This document shows positions 44,611 through 53,561 of a DNA stretch of 64,000 bases, piece by piece; position 1 is the stretch's first letter; the number at the start of each line of letters is the position of its first letter. Below the pieces are notes generated by a model. The model saw only the letters and a list, made by a program, of their open reading frames with translations, had not been told where the DNA came from and made no database searches. This DNA is from Dysgonomonas sp. 511 (GTDB taxonomy: Bacteria; Bacteroidota; Bacteroidia; Bacteroidales; Dysgonomonadaceae), in assembly GCF_010501105.1 (NCBI RefSeq), contig NZ_QVMQ01000013.1, positions 1-64,000 of the forward strand. Direction: 5' to 3'. The position numbers and the translations under genes were made by a program.

Positions 44611-44956
44611 GTTAGCAGTCAACAGTTATCAGTTAACAAAAACTGAATTTGTACATGGTTGCAAATAGCTTTTTATGACAAAGCTTATTCTTTTGCTATA
44701 AGGCATAGTAAATGCATATAAATGCATAGTCGATAAAAAAAGAGCTTGTATTATCAAAATAACTGTTGAGATGTGGAACAAGTGTAGGAGGAAACATTGC
44801 CGAAGCTAATGGGGCTATCTCCGATTCGGATTTTTTCGCAAAAATGAGCATAGCCTATAAAGAGATAATAGCTAAATGATATATTCAATATTAAAGGCAA
44901 CACGTATAAACAAAAAAATGCTGATTGTTAACTGTTGACTGATAACTGTTAACTGA
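44611..44956. repeat. Inverted GTTAACTG-type repeats flanking a decayed gene
   Basis: AGTCAACAGTTATCAGTTAA (44617-44636) at the left and GTTAACTGTTGACTGATAAC (44927-44946) at the right are built of the same short words in opposite sense: GTTAACTG, GTTGACT, GATAACTG. The right copy is extended by TGTTAACTG and is itself partly palindromic. They bracket the pseudogene between moxR and the DUF58 gene. Confidence 0.5.
44667..44879 (+). pseudogene. Decayed four-helix-bundle (23S rRNA intervening-sequence protein family) gene
   Basis: One reading frame from 44667 to the TGA at 44877 translates to a family-like sequence broken by stops. Its clear part reads ELVLSK, stop, LLRCGTSVGGNIAEANG, AISDSDFFAKMSIAYKE. 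This matches the four-helix-bundle/IVP consensus (LSKQLLRSGTSIGANIAEA...), where CAA for Gln has become TAA. Earlier stops lie at 44676, 44706, 44709 and 44727, and the C-terminal third is missing. No good start is left. It is a non-functional remnant within the moxR-DUF58 gap. Confidence 0.75.
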
Positions 44957-44961
44957 CCAAT

Positions 44962-45831
44962 ATGGAAACAAGCGAATTATTAAAAAAAGTACGCCATATA
45001 GAGATTAAGACCCGAGGGCTGTCGCGCAATATATTTGCCGGACAGTACCACTCGGCCTTCAAAGGGCGGGGGATGGCTTTCTCCGAAGTGAGGGAATACC
45101 AATATGGTGACGATATCCGCGATATAGACTGGAATGTAACAGCACGCTACAACAAGCCATACATTAAAGTCTTTGAAGAAGAACGCGAACTTACCGTTAT
45201 GCTCCTTGTCGATGTATCAGCAAGCCAGGATTTCGGGACAAGAAATACCTTCAAGCGCGATATAGTTACCGAAATTGCAGCAACACTTGCATTCTCGGCT
45301 ATTCAAAACAATGATAAGATAGGCGTTATTTTCTTCTCGGACAAAATAGAAAAGTTTATTCCCCCAAAGAAAGGACGGAAACACATCCTGTTCATCATCA
45401 GGGAACTTATAAACTTCGAGGCCGAAAGCTCGAAAACCGATATGGGAATGGCCCTGAAATATCTGACCAATGCCATAAAGAAACGTTGCACCACATTCAT
45501 GATATCCGACTTCATAGATATACAGGACTATGACAGTGCTCTTACCATTGCCAACCGGAAGCACGACATTGTAGCTTTGCAGGTATATGACAAGCTGGAA
45601 ACTCAGTTGCCGGACGTAGGGCTAATGAAAATACTGGATGCAGAAACTGGTGCAGAACGTTGGATAGATACGTCGTCGCGAAAAGTAAGGGATGCGTATA
45701 AAGACTGGTGGCAGAAACAACAAAGCCGGATGCAGACTTCGTTCAACAGGAGCAAAGTAGACAATGTATCTGTCAGCACCGATGAAGATTATGTAAAAGC
45801 CTTACTGGCATTGTTCAAGAAAAGAAATTAA
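44962..45831 (+). CDS. DUF58 domain protein (MoxR-associated, VWA-like)
   Basis: A 289-residue protein of the DUF58 family that accompanies MoxR ATPases. The DUF58 core GDDIRDIDWNVTARYNKPYIK is at about residues 49-69, followed by a VWA-like fold starting MLLVDVSASQDFG with a partial MIDAS (DxSxS). No membrane segment is present, so it is cytoplasmic. It is second functional gene of the operon; 55 bases separate it from the next gene. Confidence 0.92.
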   Translation: METSELLKKVRHIEIKTRGLSRNIFAGQYHSAFKGRGMAFSEVREYQYGDDIRDIDWNVTARYNKPYIKVFEEERELTVMLLVDVSASQDFGTRNTFKRDIVTEIAATLAFSAIQNNDKIGVIFFSDKIEKFIPPKKGRKHILFIIRELINFEAESSKTDMGMALKYLTNAIKKRCTTFMISDFIDIQDYDSALTIANRKHDIVALQVYDKLETQLPDVGLMKILDAETGAERWIDTSSRKVRDAYKDWWQKQQSRMQTSFNRSKVDNVSVSTDEDYVKALLALFKKRN

Positions 45832-45886
45832 AAGAAAAACAAAGCATGCCGGTTGTCCGGCATATAAAAACCGGTAAAATTCACTT

Positions 45887-46954
45887 ATGTCGAATAAGCT
45901 AAAATATATATTATCACTTATTATAGTGCTATGTTTCATCAGCCTGACCGGCAATGCCCAAAGGGCGACCGTGAGGGCGACAATAGAGCCGTCGGATATA
46001 CTGATTGGCGAACATGCTATAATAAACGTTGAGGTTATCTCCCCATTAGGACGGGATATTATATTCCCGGTTTATCCGGATTCCTTAATTCAGGGAATAG
46101 AAGTATTACAAATGCTGAAGCCCGATACAGTGCTCAACGAGGTAATGACCATCAGCCAGAAATATGTGGTTACATCATTCGACTCCACTCTCTACCACAT
46201 TCCTTATATGCTGGTGGTAGATGGCAACGACACATTGAAAACTAACGACTTCGGGCTGAAAGTATCGGCTCCGCAGCTTTCCGATTCTACATTGGCATAT
46301 CTGGAAAAACTAAAGAACCACGAAACAGACTCTATAGATTTCGTGCAGCTGCAAATATCCGATATCAAAGATATACAAACACCGCCAATGGTTTGGCAGG
46401 ATTATCTGGAGTACCTGCTTATTCCTCTTGTTGTAATACTTGTGCTGGCTCTTATTGCGGCAGCTATCATATTAATAATGAGAAAGAAAAGAAAAGGGTA
46501 CTATTTCACTCCTAAAATAGAGCTTCCGCCACATGTTGTTGCACTCGAAGGACTGGAAAAACTAAAAGCCTCGAAGCTTTGGCAAAAAGGACAGGAAAAA
46601 GAATATTACACCGAACTTACCGATATCCTCCGCAACTATATCGACCGCAGGTTCAATATAGATGCCCCTGAAATGATTTCGGAAGACATTATCTCAGCCG
46701 TTCATCTGGCTACCGATACCAAATCGGCTACCGAAGGGCTGGCTCAGATATTGCAACTGGCAGACCTTGTCAAGTTTGCTAAATATACACCTTTTGTCGA
46801 CGAGAACGATCTCAGCATGGTGAATGCCTATCTGTTTATCAACCAGACGAAGATAGAAGAACGCCCTCCAATGGAAGAACAAAAGGAAGGCTCCGGAACT
46901 CAGGAAAAACAAGCAGGAAATAGTTCAGACGATCAGAAACAACCTAAAAGCTAA
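45887..46954 (+). CDS. Bat-operon membrane protein with BatD-like cytoplasmic tail
   Basis: A 355-residue protein with a signal peptide (YILSLIIVLCFISLTGNAQ), a periplasmic beta-rich part (about 25-165), one membrane helix (LLIPLVVILVLALIAAAIIL, near 176-195), and a helical cytoplasmic domain with the LTDILRNYIDRRFNIDAPEM motif. The tail ends in a Glu/Gln-rich linker. The cytoplasmic domain resembles that of BatD in the same operon (LRAVWGYLSDKLTIPVADL). It occupies the slot of an often unnamed gene between DUF58 and batA in Bacteroidetes. It ends 8 bases before batA. Confidence 0.75.
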   Translation: MSNKLKYILSLIIVLCFISLTGNAQRATVRATIEPSDILIGEHAIINVEVISPLGRDIIFPVYPDSLIQGIEVLQMLKPDTVLNEVMTISQKYVVTSFDSTLYHIPYMLVVDGNDTLKTNDFGLKVSAPQLSDSTLAYLEKLKNHETDSIDFVQLQISDIKDIQTPPMVWQDYLEYLLIPLVVILVLALIAAAIILIMRKKRKGYYFTPKIELPPHVVALEGLEKLKASKLWQKGQEKEYYTELTDILRNYIDRRFNIDAPEMISEDIISAVHLATDTKSATEGLAQILQLADLVKFAKYTPFVDENDLSMVNAYLFINQTKIEERPPMEEQKEGSGTQEKQAGNSSDDQKQPKS

Positions 46955-46962
46955 AAGATACA

Positions 46963-47934
46963 ATGGTATATGCTAATCCACAATATTTATTCCTGCTCTT
47001 ATTGCTGATACCCCTTATCGGATGGTACATCTATAAGCTCAGGAAAATGCAGGCAACCTTCAAACTGTCGTCCGGCTTTGCTTTCGACAAAGCCCCTTCG
47101 ACCATAAGGGTATATATGCGCCACTTGCCTTTTGCCTTACGCGCTATAGCGATTGCACTTATCATCATAGCATTGGCAAGGCCGCAGAGCGTAAATTCGT
47201 CCGATATATCGAAAACAGAAGGTATAGATATAATACTGGCACTCGACGTATCGAGTACAATGTTGGCTCAGGATTTTTCGCCCAACCGGCTCGATGCCGC
47301 CAAAAAAGTAGCTGCGGAGTTTATCAACGACCGTCCCAACGACAAGATCGGGCTTGTAATATTCGGAGGCGAAAGCTTTACTCAATGCCCGCTGACTACA
47401 GACCACCGCGTGTTGCTGAACCTGCTCAACGAAGTGAGATTCGGCATGATAGAAGACCGCACCGCCATAGGATTGGGGCTTGCCACATCGGTAAACAGGC
47501 TGAAAGACAGCCAGTCGAAATCGCGCGTAGTTATATTGCTTACCGACGGATCGAACAATGCCGGGCAAATAGCACCATTGACAGCAGCCGAACTCGCCGC
47601 CTCGTATGGCATCAGGGTATATACGGTAGGTGTAGGGTCGCGCGGAAACTCTATTGCGCAACTGGGCAATCAACGGATGATGGTTTCGGGCGAATTTGAC
47701 GAACGCACACTTACCGAAATAGCATCCATCACAGGCGGCTCGTATTTCAGGGCAACCGACAATACCAGCCTGCTTGAGATATATGACGATATAAACGAGA
47801 TGGAAAAATACCATATCAGCGTGAATACGGTTACAAAAAGAAAAGAACTATTCCCTCCTTTTGCCCTCATAGCGTTGGTGTTGGTAGGGCTCGAACTGAT
47901 TACACGCCGTACATGGTTGAGAAATATTCCATAA
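46963..47934 (+). CDS. batA: BatA-like VWA membrane protein
   Basis: A 323-residue inner-membrane protein. Two N-terminal helices (about 5-20 and 55-72) lead to a VWA domain with MIDAS DVSSTM near residue 95 and the Thr/Asp positions in TQCPLTTDHR and LLTDGSNNAGQ. A C-terminal helix near 300-315 follows. It belongs to the aerotolerance (bat) family described in Bacteroides, where the operon affects survival under oxidative conditions; the mechanism is unresolved. It precedes batB by 111 bases. Confidence 0.9.
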   Translation: MVYANPQYLFLLLLLIPLIGWYIYKLRKMQATFKLSSGFAFDKAPSTIRVYMRHLPFALRAIAIALIIIALARPQSVNSSDISKTEGIDIILALDVSSTMLAQDFSPNRLDAAKKVAAEFINDRPNDKIGLVIFGGESFTQCPLTTDHRVLLNLLNEVRFGMIEDRTAIGLGLATSVNRLKDSQSKSRVVILLTDGSNNAGQIAPLTAAELAASYGIRVYTVGVGSRGNSIAQLGNQRMMVSGEFDERTLTEIASITGGSYFRATDNTSLLEIYDDINEMEKYHISVNTVTKRKELFPPFALIALVLVGLELITRRTWLRNIP

Positions 47935-48045
47935 GGGGTTGATGATGTGTATATAATAAAACAATAATTTTACAGAAATACGGCAAAATAAGACCGAACC
48001 GGCATTTGGTTTGTAACCCGTAACCTGTACTTGTAACTAAAATAT

Positions 48046-49077
48046 ATGAGCGACATAATTAAATTTGCGAATCCCGAATATCTATATCTGTTCCTTGCCA
48101 TACCGCTCCTTATTGCAGGCTTTATATTCCTGAATATACGGAAACGGAAAAGCGTGGAAAAACTCGGTACATTGGCTTTAGTAAAAGCAATGATGCCCGA
48201 ATTGTCACTGAAGCGTTCTTATCTTAAATTCTGGCTTACATTGGCGGCAATAGGCTTCGGCATCATTGTCATAGCCCGCCCGCAATTTGGTACAAAAGTA
48301 GAGAAAGTGGAGAAAAAGGGGATAGAGCTTGTCATCGCCATCGACGTATCGAATTCTATGCTGGCAGAAGATATAAAACCAAGCAGGCTGACAAAGGCGA
48401 AACAGATACTAACCCGCATCATCAACGAACGGCGCGACGATAAAGTGGCGATAGTCGTTTTTGCAGGAGAAGCATTTATACAACTCCCGTTGACCCCCGA
48501 TACCCAGTCGGCTAAATTATTTCTGGAAACAATACAGCCCGACCTCGTTCCCGTGCAGGGTACAGCTATCGGGAGTGCTATCAATATTGCAATGACCTGT
48601 TTCTCAAACGACGAAGATATAGACAAGGCAATAGTACTGATTACCGATGGCGAAAGCCACGAAGGCGATGCCGAACAGGCTGCCGAACAAGCCGCTAAAA
48701 AAGGAGTTCATGTAAATGTAATAGGAATAGGCACTACCGAAGGTGCTATGATACCCATTGCCGAAGGTGCTACAAACATGAAGCGCGACACGCAGGGGCA
48801 ACCCGTAATATCGAAACTGAACGAAGAAATGTGCCGAGAAATAGCTAAAGCCGGTAAAGGGCTTTATGCTCAGGCTGATAATTCGAACAGTGCGCTGAAA
48901 GCCTTACAAGAGGAACTGGAAAAGCTACAGAAAAAAGAGATAGACGGTATGGCATATTCGGATTATGACGAAAAATATCAGATATTTGCATGGTTTATGC
49001 TTGTCCTGCTGCTTTTGGAAGTATGTATTTTCGACAAGAAGAACAGGATATTCAGGAATATCAGGCTGTTTAAATAA
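48046..49077 (+). CDS. batB: BatB-like VWA membrane protein
   Basis: A 343-residue paralogue of the preceding protein. It has N-terminal helices, a VWA domain with MIDAS DVSNSM near residue 99, the TDGESHEGD metal-loop region, and a C-terminal helix (IFAWFMLVLLLLEVCIF). Both VWA proteins carry an intact DxSxS, so both may bind a divalent metal. It is followed by the TPR gene batC after 73 bases. Confidence 0.9.
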   Translation: MSDIIKFANPEYLYLFLAIPLLIAGFIFLNIRKRKSVEKLGTLALVKAMMPELSLKRSYLKFWLTLAAIGFGIIVIARPQFGTKVEKVEKKGIELVIAIDVSNSMLAEDIKPSRLTKAKQILTRIINERRDDKVAIVVFAGEAFIQLPLTPDTQSAKLFLETIQPDLVPVQGTAIGSAINIAMTCFSNDEDIDKAIVLITDGESHEGDAEQAAEQAAKKGVHVNVIGIGTTEGAMIPIAEGATNMKRDTQGQPVISKLNEEMCREIAKAGKGLYAQADNSNSALKALQEELEKLQKKEIDGMAYSDYDEKYQIFAWFMLVLLLLEVCIFDKKNRIFRNIRLFK

Positions 49078-49150
49078 ATTAAAACCCAAACCTGTAATAC
49101 TGTCTTTTTTTAATAGAACATTAAATGCTATTTGTTAGTTATATATCAGA

Positions 49151-49930
49151 ATGAAGAAAACGTTACTTACCATATTATTCATAACTTTTGCTCTCGGCCT
49201 GTCGGCGCAAAAAGAAGCCCGCAAAGCTGTACGGTCGGGCAACAAGGCGTATAAAGAGCAATTATATGGCACTGCCCAGGGCGAATATGAAAAAGCATTG
49301 GGGCATGATGCATCATCGAAAGAGGCCTCATACAACCTGGCAAATACGTATTACAAGCAACAACGCTGGGATGATGCCCTCAAAGAATATGACCATTACC
49401 TCACGTTGGAAAAAGACAATCCGGAGAAAATGAGTGCAGCATGGAGCAACGTAGGGAACACATACCTGAAGAAAAAAGCAAACGAAAAGAGCCAGGCTCA
49501 AGCGATGCAAAACCAAGGCCAGCAGCCACAACAGGGAGGCCAGCAAACCGACCACCTGAAACTATCGATGGAGGCTTATAAGAATGCCCTTCGCCTGAAT
49601 CCTACGGATGATGAAACCAGATACAACCTTGCCGTCGTCCAGAAAATGATTCAGGACAGGCAAAACGAGGATCAGAACCAAAACCAGGATAAACAGCAAG
49701 ATCAGGATAAGCAGGACAAACAAGATCAGCAGGATAAACAGCAAGATCCGAAACAAGACAAGAAAGACCAGCAGCAAGACGAAAACCAAATGTCGCAAGA
49801 CAATATGCAACAAATACTGCAAGCCATAGAACAAGACGAAAAAGCAACGCAGGAGCGGGTACAGCAACGAAAAGCTGCCGAACAGAAACAGAAGAATGAA
49901 AATAACAGAAGGCAAAATAAAGACTGGTAG
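49151..49930 (+). CDS. batC: BatC-like TPR protein
   Basis: A 259-residue exported protein. After a signal peptide (MKKTLLTILFITFALGLSAQ) come TPR units: AYKEQLYGTAQGEYEKALGH, SYNLANTYYKQQRWDDALKE and YKNALRLNPTDDETRYNLAV. A Gln/Asp/Lys-rich low-complexity stretch (about 170-215) and a basic Lys/Arg/Gln tail follow. It is presumed to scaffold the Bat complex in the periplasm. Its stop is 7 bases before the next start. Confidence 0.88.
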   Translation: MKKTLLTILFITFALGLSAQKEARKAVRSGNKAYKEQLYGTAQGEYEKALGHDASSKEASYNLANTYYKQQRWDDALKEYDHYLTLEKDNPEKMSAAWSNVGNTYLKKKANEKSQAQAMQNQGQQPQQGGQQTDHLKLSMEAYKNALRLNPTDDETRYNLAVVQKMIQDRQNEDQNQNQDKQQDQDKQDKQDQQDKQQDPKQDKKDQQQDENQMSQDNMQQILQAIEQDEKATQERVQQRKAAEQKQKNENNRRQNKDW

Positions 49931-49937
49931 GAAGATT

Positions 49938-50792
49938 ATGTATAAGACTAATATTACGCAATATTTACTGCCGATATTCTTCGCAGCAATGTTTTGCCCT
50001 GCAATAATGCTAGGGCAGGATATTAAGCTAAAGATAGAAGCCCCCGAAAGCACTGTTGTGGGAATGGTAATCAGGGTAAGCTACATAATAGAAAGCGATA
50101 CGGTGATAACGGAATCGGATGCTACAAATTTTGTATTCAAGAATATAGAAGGGTTCGAAATCCTATATGGCCCGGCTGTTTCACGGTCGTCTTCCACATC
50201 TATCGTAGGAGGCGAAAGATCTTCCAGCTACAGCATAAGATCGACATATAATCTGAAAGCATTGAAGGAAGGGGAATATACCCTACCAGCTGCCGAAATA
50301 AAATACAATGGCAAAAAGTACAAGGCGGATGCCGTTAAGGTAAAGGTGAAAACCCCGACCGACAAGCCAGAAGAAGTAGATGCTTTTATAAAAACAATAG
50401 TGTCGAAACAAAGGGTCAATCTCTCCGACACGCTCACCCTCACATACAGGCTATATACTACAAAAGAGAAAGGCCGGATCATTCACACCGACTTTCCGCA
50501 GCCAAAAGGCTTCTATGCCAGTAATGTTACTCCTTATCGGGAGGAATTTCCGATAGAAAAAATAAACGGAAAAGAATATAAGATAATCGACCTTCAAGTG
50601 CTTGTATTACAACCTCAGAAAGAGGGGACTTTTACAATTCCCGAAGGAGAAATCGTTCTGGAATTTGCAACGCCTACGGGTAAAAGGGTAAGAGATTTTT
50701 GGGGCAATTTTATTAATGAGACTATAAGAAGCGAAAAAACTATAAAGATAGAAGAGACAACAATCAGGGTGCAAGACCTGAAAGCTGTATAA
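49938..50792 (+). CDS. Short BatD-like protein lacking the membrane anchor
   Basis: A protein of 284 residues beginning at ATG 49938 (MYKTNITQYLL), after a signal peptide that ends near LGQ. Its two beta-domains align with the first half of the BatD protein encoded next: APESTVVG/APQAVVVG, KNIEGFEILYGP/PDIKGFDVIFGP, YTLPAAEIKYNGKKYKA/FTMPAATIKVNGKTYKS, and the later RVNLSDTLTLTYRLYT/KVRFKEQEAIVATFRMYS. No C-terminal helix or cytoplasmic domain is present, so it should be soluble in the periplasm. An upstream in-frame start at 49896 overlaps batC and is less likely. Confidence 0.8.
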   Translation: MYKTNITQYLLPIFFAAMFCPAIMLGQDIKLKIEAPESTVVGMVIRVSYIIESDTVITESDATNFVFKNIEGFEILYGPAVSRSSSTSIVGGERSSSYSIRSTYNLKALKEGEYTLPAAEIKYNGKKYKADAVKVKVKTPTDKPEEVDAFIKTIVSKQRVNLSDTLTLTYRLYTTKEKGRIIHTDFPQPKGFYASNVTPYREEFPIEKINGKEYKIIDLQVLVLQPQKEGTFTIPEGEIVLEFATPTGKRVRDFWGNFINETIRSEKTIKIEETTIRVQDLKAV

Positions 50793-50820
50793 ATAACACT
50801 AAACAAAAGACTAAAGATAA

Positions 50821-52677
50821 ATGATAGTGAAAAAGTATTGGTTTTTATTGATATTAATACTCATTAGCATTACCAGTGTATTTGCCGACAACATTACTTT
50901 CAGGATAAATGCGCCTCAGGCTGTTGTCGTGGGAGCAAGGACGCAAATCCAGTATGTACTGAACGGAGCAGAAACCCAAGACGAGCCGCAAATGCCAGAC
51001 ATTAAAGGCTTTGATGTTATATTCGGGCCATCTAAGTCTGTACAATCCTCATCTTCCGTTGTCATTCAGGGCTCGCAGGTCAGTTCGACAAATAATACCA
51101 CAATAGTTTACACATACACCCTCATAGCCAAGGAAGCGGGAACATTTACAATGCCTGCCGCTACCATAAAGGTCAATGGGAAGACATACAAATCGAATAC
51201 GGCACAAGTAAAAGTTTTGCCTCCCGACAAGAATGCACAACAAGACCCCGGAGGAGGAAGCCAACAACTGACGGCACCAACTTCTGCCGATGCCAACCTC
51301 AGCGCATCGGATATATTTGTCCGCATCATACCATCCAAAGTTAGATTTAAGGAACAAGAGGCTATAGTAGCCACCTTCCGGATGTATTCGGCATTGCCCA
51401 TCGTGCAGTTTACCGATGCAAAGTTCCCCGAATTTGAAGGATTCATAACCGAAGACTTCGATATGAGGCTCAACCAGCAGATAGACGTCGAGCGGTACAA
51501 CGGCCGCAACTATTATACCGTAAACTTCAAAAAGACACTGCTGTTTCCTCAGCGGTCGGGCAAGATTACAATCCCCAGCGGGATGATAGAAGCCATAATA
51601 AGAGTTCCTTCGGGCAGAAAGGCAAGAACCTTCACGGGACAACTGGTAGAACTTGCCGTTGAGCAGCAGCAATCGTTCCGATCCAGCCCTGTAACCCTTG
51701 ATGTATCGGCATTGCCTGCCGAAAGCAAACCTGTAAATTTCTCTGGTGCAGTAGGCGATTTCTCTTTTACGCCGACAATATCGGCGCAGAAAGTAAAAGC
51801 AAACGATGCTGTCACCATCAAGCTGGATATAAAAGGTACAGGAAACCTGAAACTGATAAAAAATCCTGAGATAAAATTCCCTGACGAATTTGAGGCATAC
51901 GATGCACAGGTCAATGTAGATGCGCAGCTTTCGCAAGACGGATTGACGGGAACCAGAACGGTAGAATATATGTTCATACCACGCTTGCCGGGAAAATATA
52001 CCATACCTCCTATTGAGTTTTCTTACTTCGACCTGAAAAGCAATAAATATAAAACGATCTTATCGCCTGAATATACGCTCGATGTTGCAGTAGACCCAAA
52101 TGCCGGAAAGAACATTTCGACCAGCTACTCCAACCAGCGTGAAGTGAAGGTAGATCAGGATATACGCTATCTGAAAACAGGAAGCCTGTCATTTAAAAAT
52201 CCGAATGAATTTATAGCCGGCTCTATGTCCTATTGGCTATGGTACATCATACCATTATTGCTATTTATTACCTCCCTGATTATATATAGGAAACAGATAA
52301 AAGCGAATGCCGATATAGCCCTTATGCGCACCAAAAAAGCAAATAAAGTGGCAACCAAGCGTCTGAAACTGGCTAAACAATATCTGCAATCGGGCAAGAA
52401 AGACAATTTCTACGAAGAGATATTACGAGCCGTGTGGGGTTACCTGAGCGATAAGCTGACCATACCTGTCGCCGACCTCAATAGGGAGAATATAGAAACC
52501 GAATTGTCGAAATATGGTGTAGGTGACGAACTTACCCGTCAGTTTATAGAGATACTCGATACAGGAGAATTTGCACGTTATTCGCCATCCGGTTCGGGTG
52601 ATGCTATGGACAACCTGTACAATGAAACGGTAGACGCAATAGGAAAAATGGAAAATACAATCAAAAAAATAAAATAA
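50821..52677 (+). CDS. batD: BatD-like membrane protein
   Basis: A 618-residue protein with a signal peptide, three or more beta-sandwich domains in the periplasm (about 20-465), one membrane helix (WLWYIIPLLLFITSLIIY, near 473-490), and a cytoplasmic helical domain with LRAVWGYLSDKLTIPVADLN. It is the full-length partner of the short paralogue immediately upstream, 28 bases away. It is likely the central scaffold of the Bat assembly. Assignment rests on operon position and domain architecture. Confidence 0.88.
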   Translation: MIVKKYWFLLILILISITSVFADNITFRINAPQAVVVGARTQIQYVLNGAETQDEPQMPDIKGFDVIFGPSKSVQSSSSVVIQGSQVSSTNNTTIVYTYTLIAKEAGTFTMPAATIKVNGKTYKSNTAQVKVLPPDKNAQQDPGGGSQQLTAPTSADANLSASDIFVRIIPSKVRFKEQEAIVATFRMYSALPIVQFTDAKFPEFEGFITEDFDMRLNQQIDVERYNGRNYYTVNFKKTLLFPQRSGKITIPSGMIEAIIRVPSGRKARTFTGQLVELAVEQQQSFRSSPVTLDVSALPAESKPVNFSGAVGDFSFTPTISAQKVKANDAVTIKLDIKGTGNLKLIKNPEIKFPDEFEAYDAQVNVDAQLSQDGLTGTRTVEYMFIPRLPGKYTIPPIEFSYFDLKSNKYKTILSPEYTLDVAVDPNAGKNISTSYSNQREVKVDQDIRYLKTGSLSFKNPNEFIAGSMSYWLWYIIPLLLFITSLIIYRKQIKANADIALMRTKKANKVATKRLKLAKQYLQSGKKDNFYEEILRAVWGYLSDKLTIPVADLNRENIETELSKYGVGDELTRQFIEILDTGEFARYSPSGSGDAMDNLYNETVDAIGKMENTIKKIK

Positions 52678-52686
52678 GACAGCCTT

Positions 52687-53511
52687 ATGAAACAATTCAT
52701 ATTAACAGCTTTATTCTTATTTTCTATATATACCTGCCAGGCTCAGGATTCTATTCCTGCCGTGCAGCACAACGATTCGGTAAAAGTAGAGAATAAACAG
52801 GCAAGTGGAAACGATGCCAACGAGCTAGCCACTGTAGCCTACAACGAAGGTCGCTTCAAAGACGCGATAGCCATACTCGAAACCGCAAGGAAAGAAGGGC
52901 TGGAGAAAGGTGTGGAATCGTCTGTCTTATATTACAATTTGGGCAACGCCTATTTCAGAACCAATGATATGGGCAACGCCCGCTTGAACTATGAAAGGGC
53001 AGCCCTTCTCGATCCGGGCGACAGGGATATAAAGCACAATATAGAGTATATGCTGACCAAGATAGAAGACAAAATACTGGTGGCCGATACATTCTTCCTG
53101 CATACATGGTTCAGGGCGGCACAAAACCTGCTCAGTTCCAACGGGTGGGCTATATTATCCGTAGTCTCGTTCCTGCTACTTATCGGTAGCCTTGTATTGT
53201 TCTTTTTCAGCCGGAATGTTTTCGCTAAGAAAACAGCATTCTATATCGGGCTGTTTGCCCTCATCCTTGTCGTTTTCGGCAATATATTCACATTTAAACA
53301 AAAAGATAAGATAGAACATCGCCAAACCGCAGTTATTATGTCCGGTACAGCGCCTATACTTAGTTCGCCCGATATAAACAGTAAGGAATTATTCACCCTT
53401 CACCCGGGAACAAAAGTATATGTGACCAAAGAAGACCGTAGCTGGCTCGAAATCGAAATCGACAACGGACATATAGGCTGGGTTCAGCGCGAAAAGCTGG
53501 AAATCATTTAG
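52687..53511 (+). CDS. batE: BatE-like TPR/SH3 membrane protein
   Basis: A 274-residue protein. It has a signal peptide (LTALFLFSIYTCQAQ), a TPR region (VAYNEGRFKDAIAILETAR, YYNLGNAYFRTNDMGNARLN), two membrane helices (about 155-175 and 184-202), and a C-terminal bacterial SH3 domain of about 65 residues (VIMSGTAPILSSPDINSKEL to the end). It follows batD by 9 bases and closes the operon. Confidence 0.88.
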   Translation: MKQFILTALFLFSIYTCQAQDSIPAVQHNDSVKVENKQASGNDANELATVAYNEGRFKDAIAILETARKEGLEKGVESSVLYYNLGNAYFRTNDMGNARLNYERAALLDPGDRDIKHNIEYMLTKIEDKILVADTFFLHTWFRAAQNLLSSNGWAILSVVSFLLLIGSLVLFFFSRNVFAKKTAFYIGLFALILVVFGNIFTFKQKDKIEHRQTAVIMSGTAPILSSPDINSKELFTLHPGTKVYVTKEDRSWLEIEIDNGHIGWVQREKLEII

Positions 53512-53561
53512 AATAAGAAAAAAAGGTAGCTGTCTGCCTTCACAAAACCGAAATTTTGCAC

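Noticed and set aside
44755..44879. Functional four-helix-bundle gene
   Set aside because: The frame is broken by at least five stops, has no usable start and lacks the C-terminal third, so it is recorded as a pseudogene.
51049..51936. A 295-codon minus-strand ORF within batD
   Set aside because: Antisense shadow of batD; rich in Cys, Tyr and Arg without domain signals.
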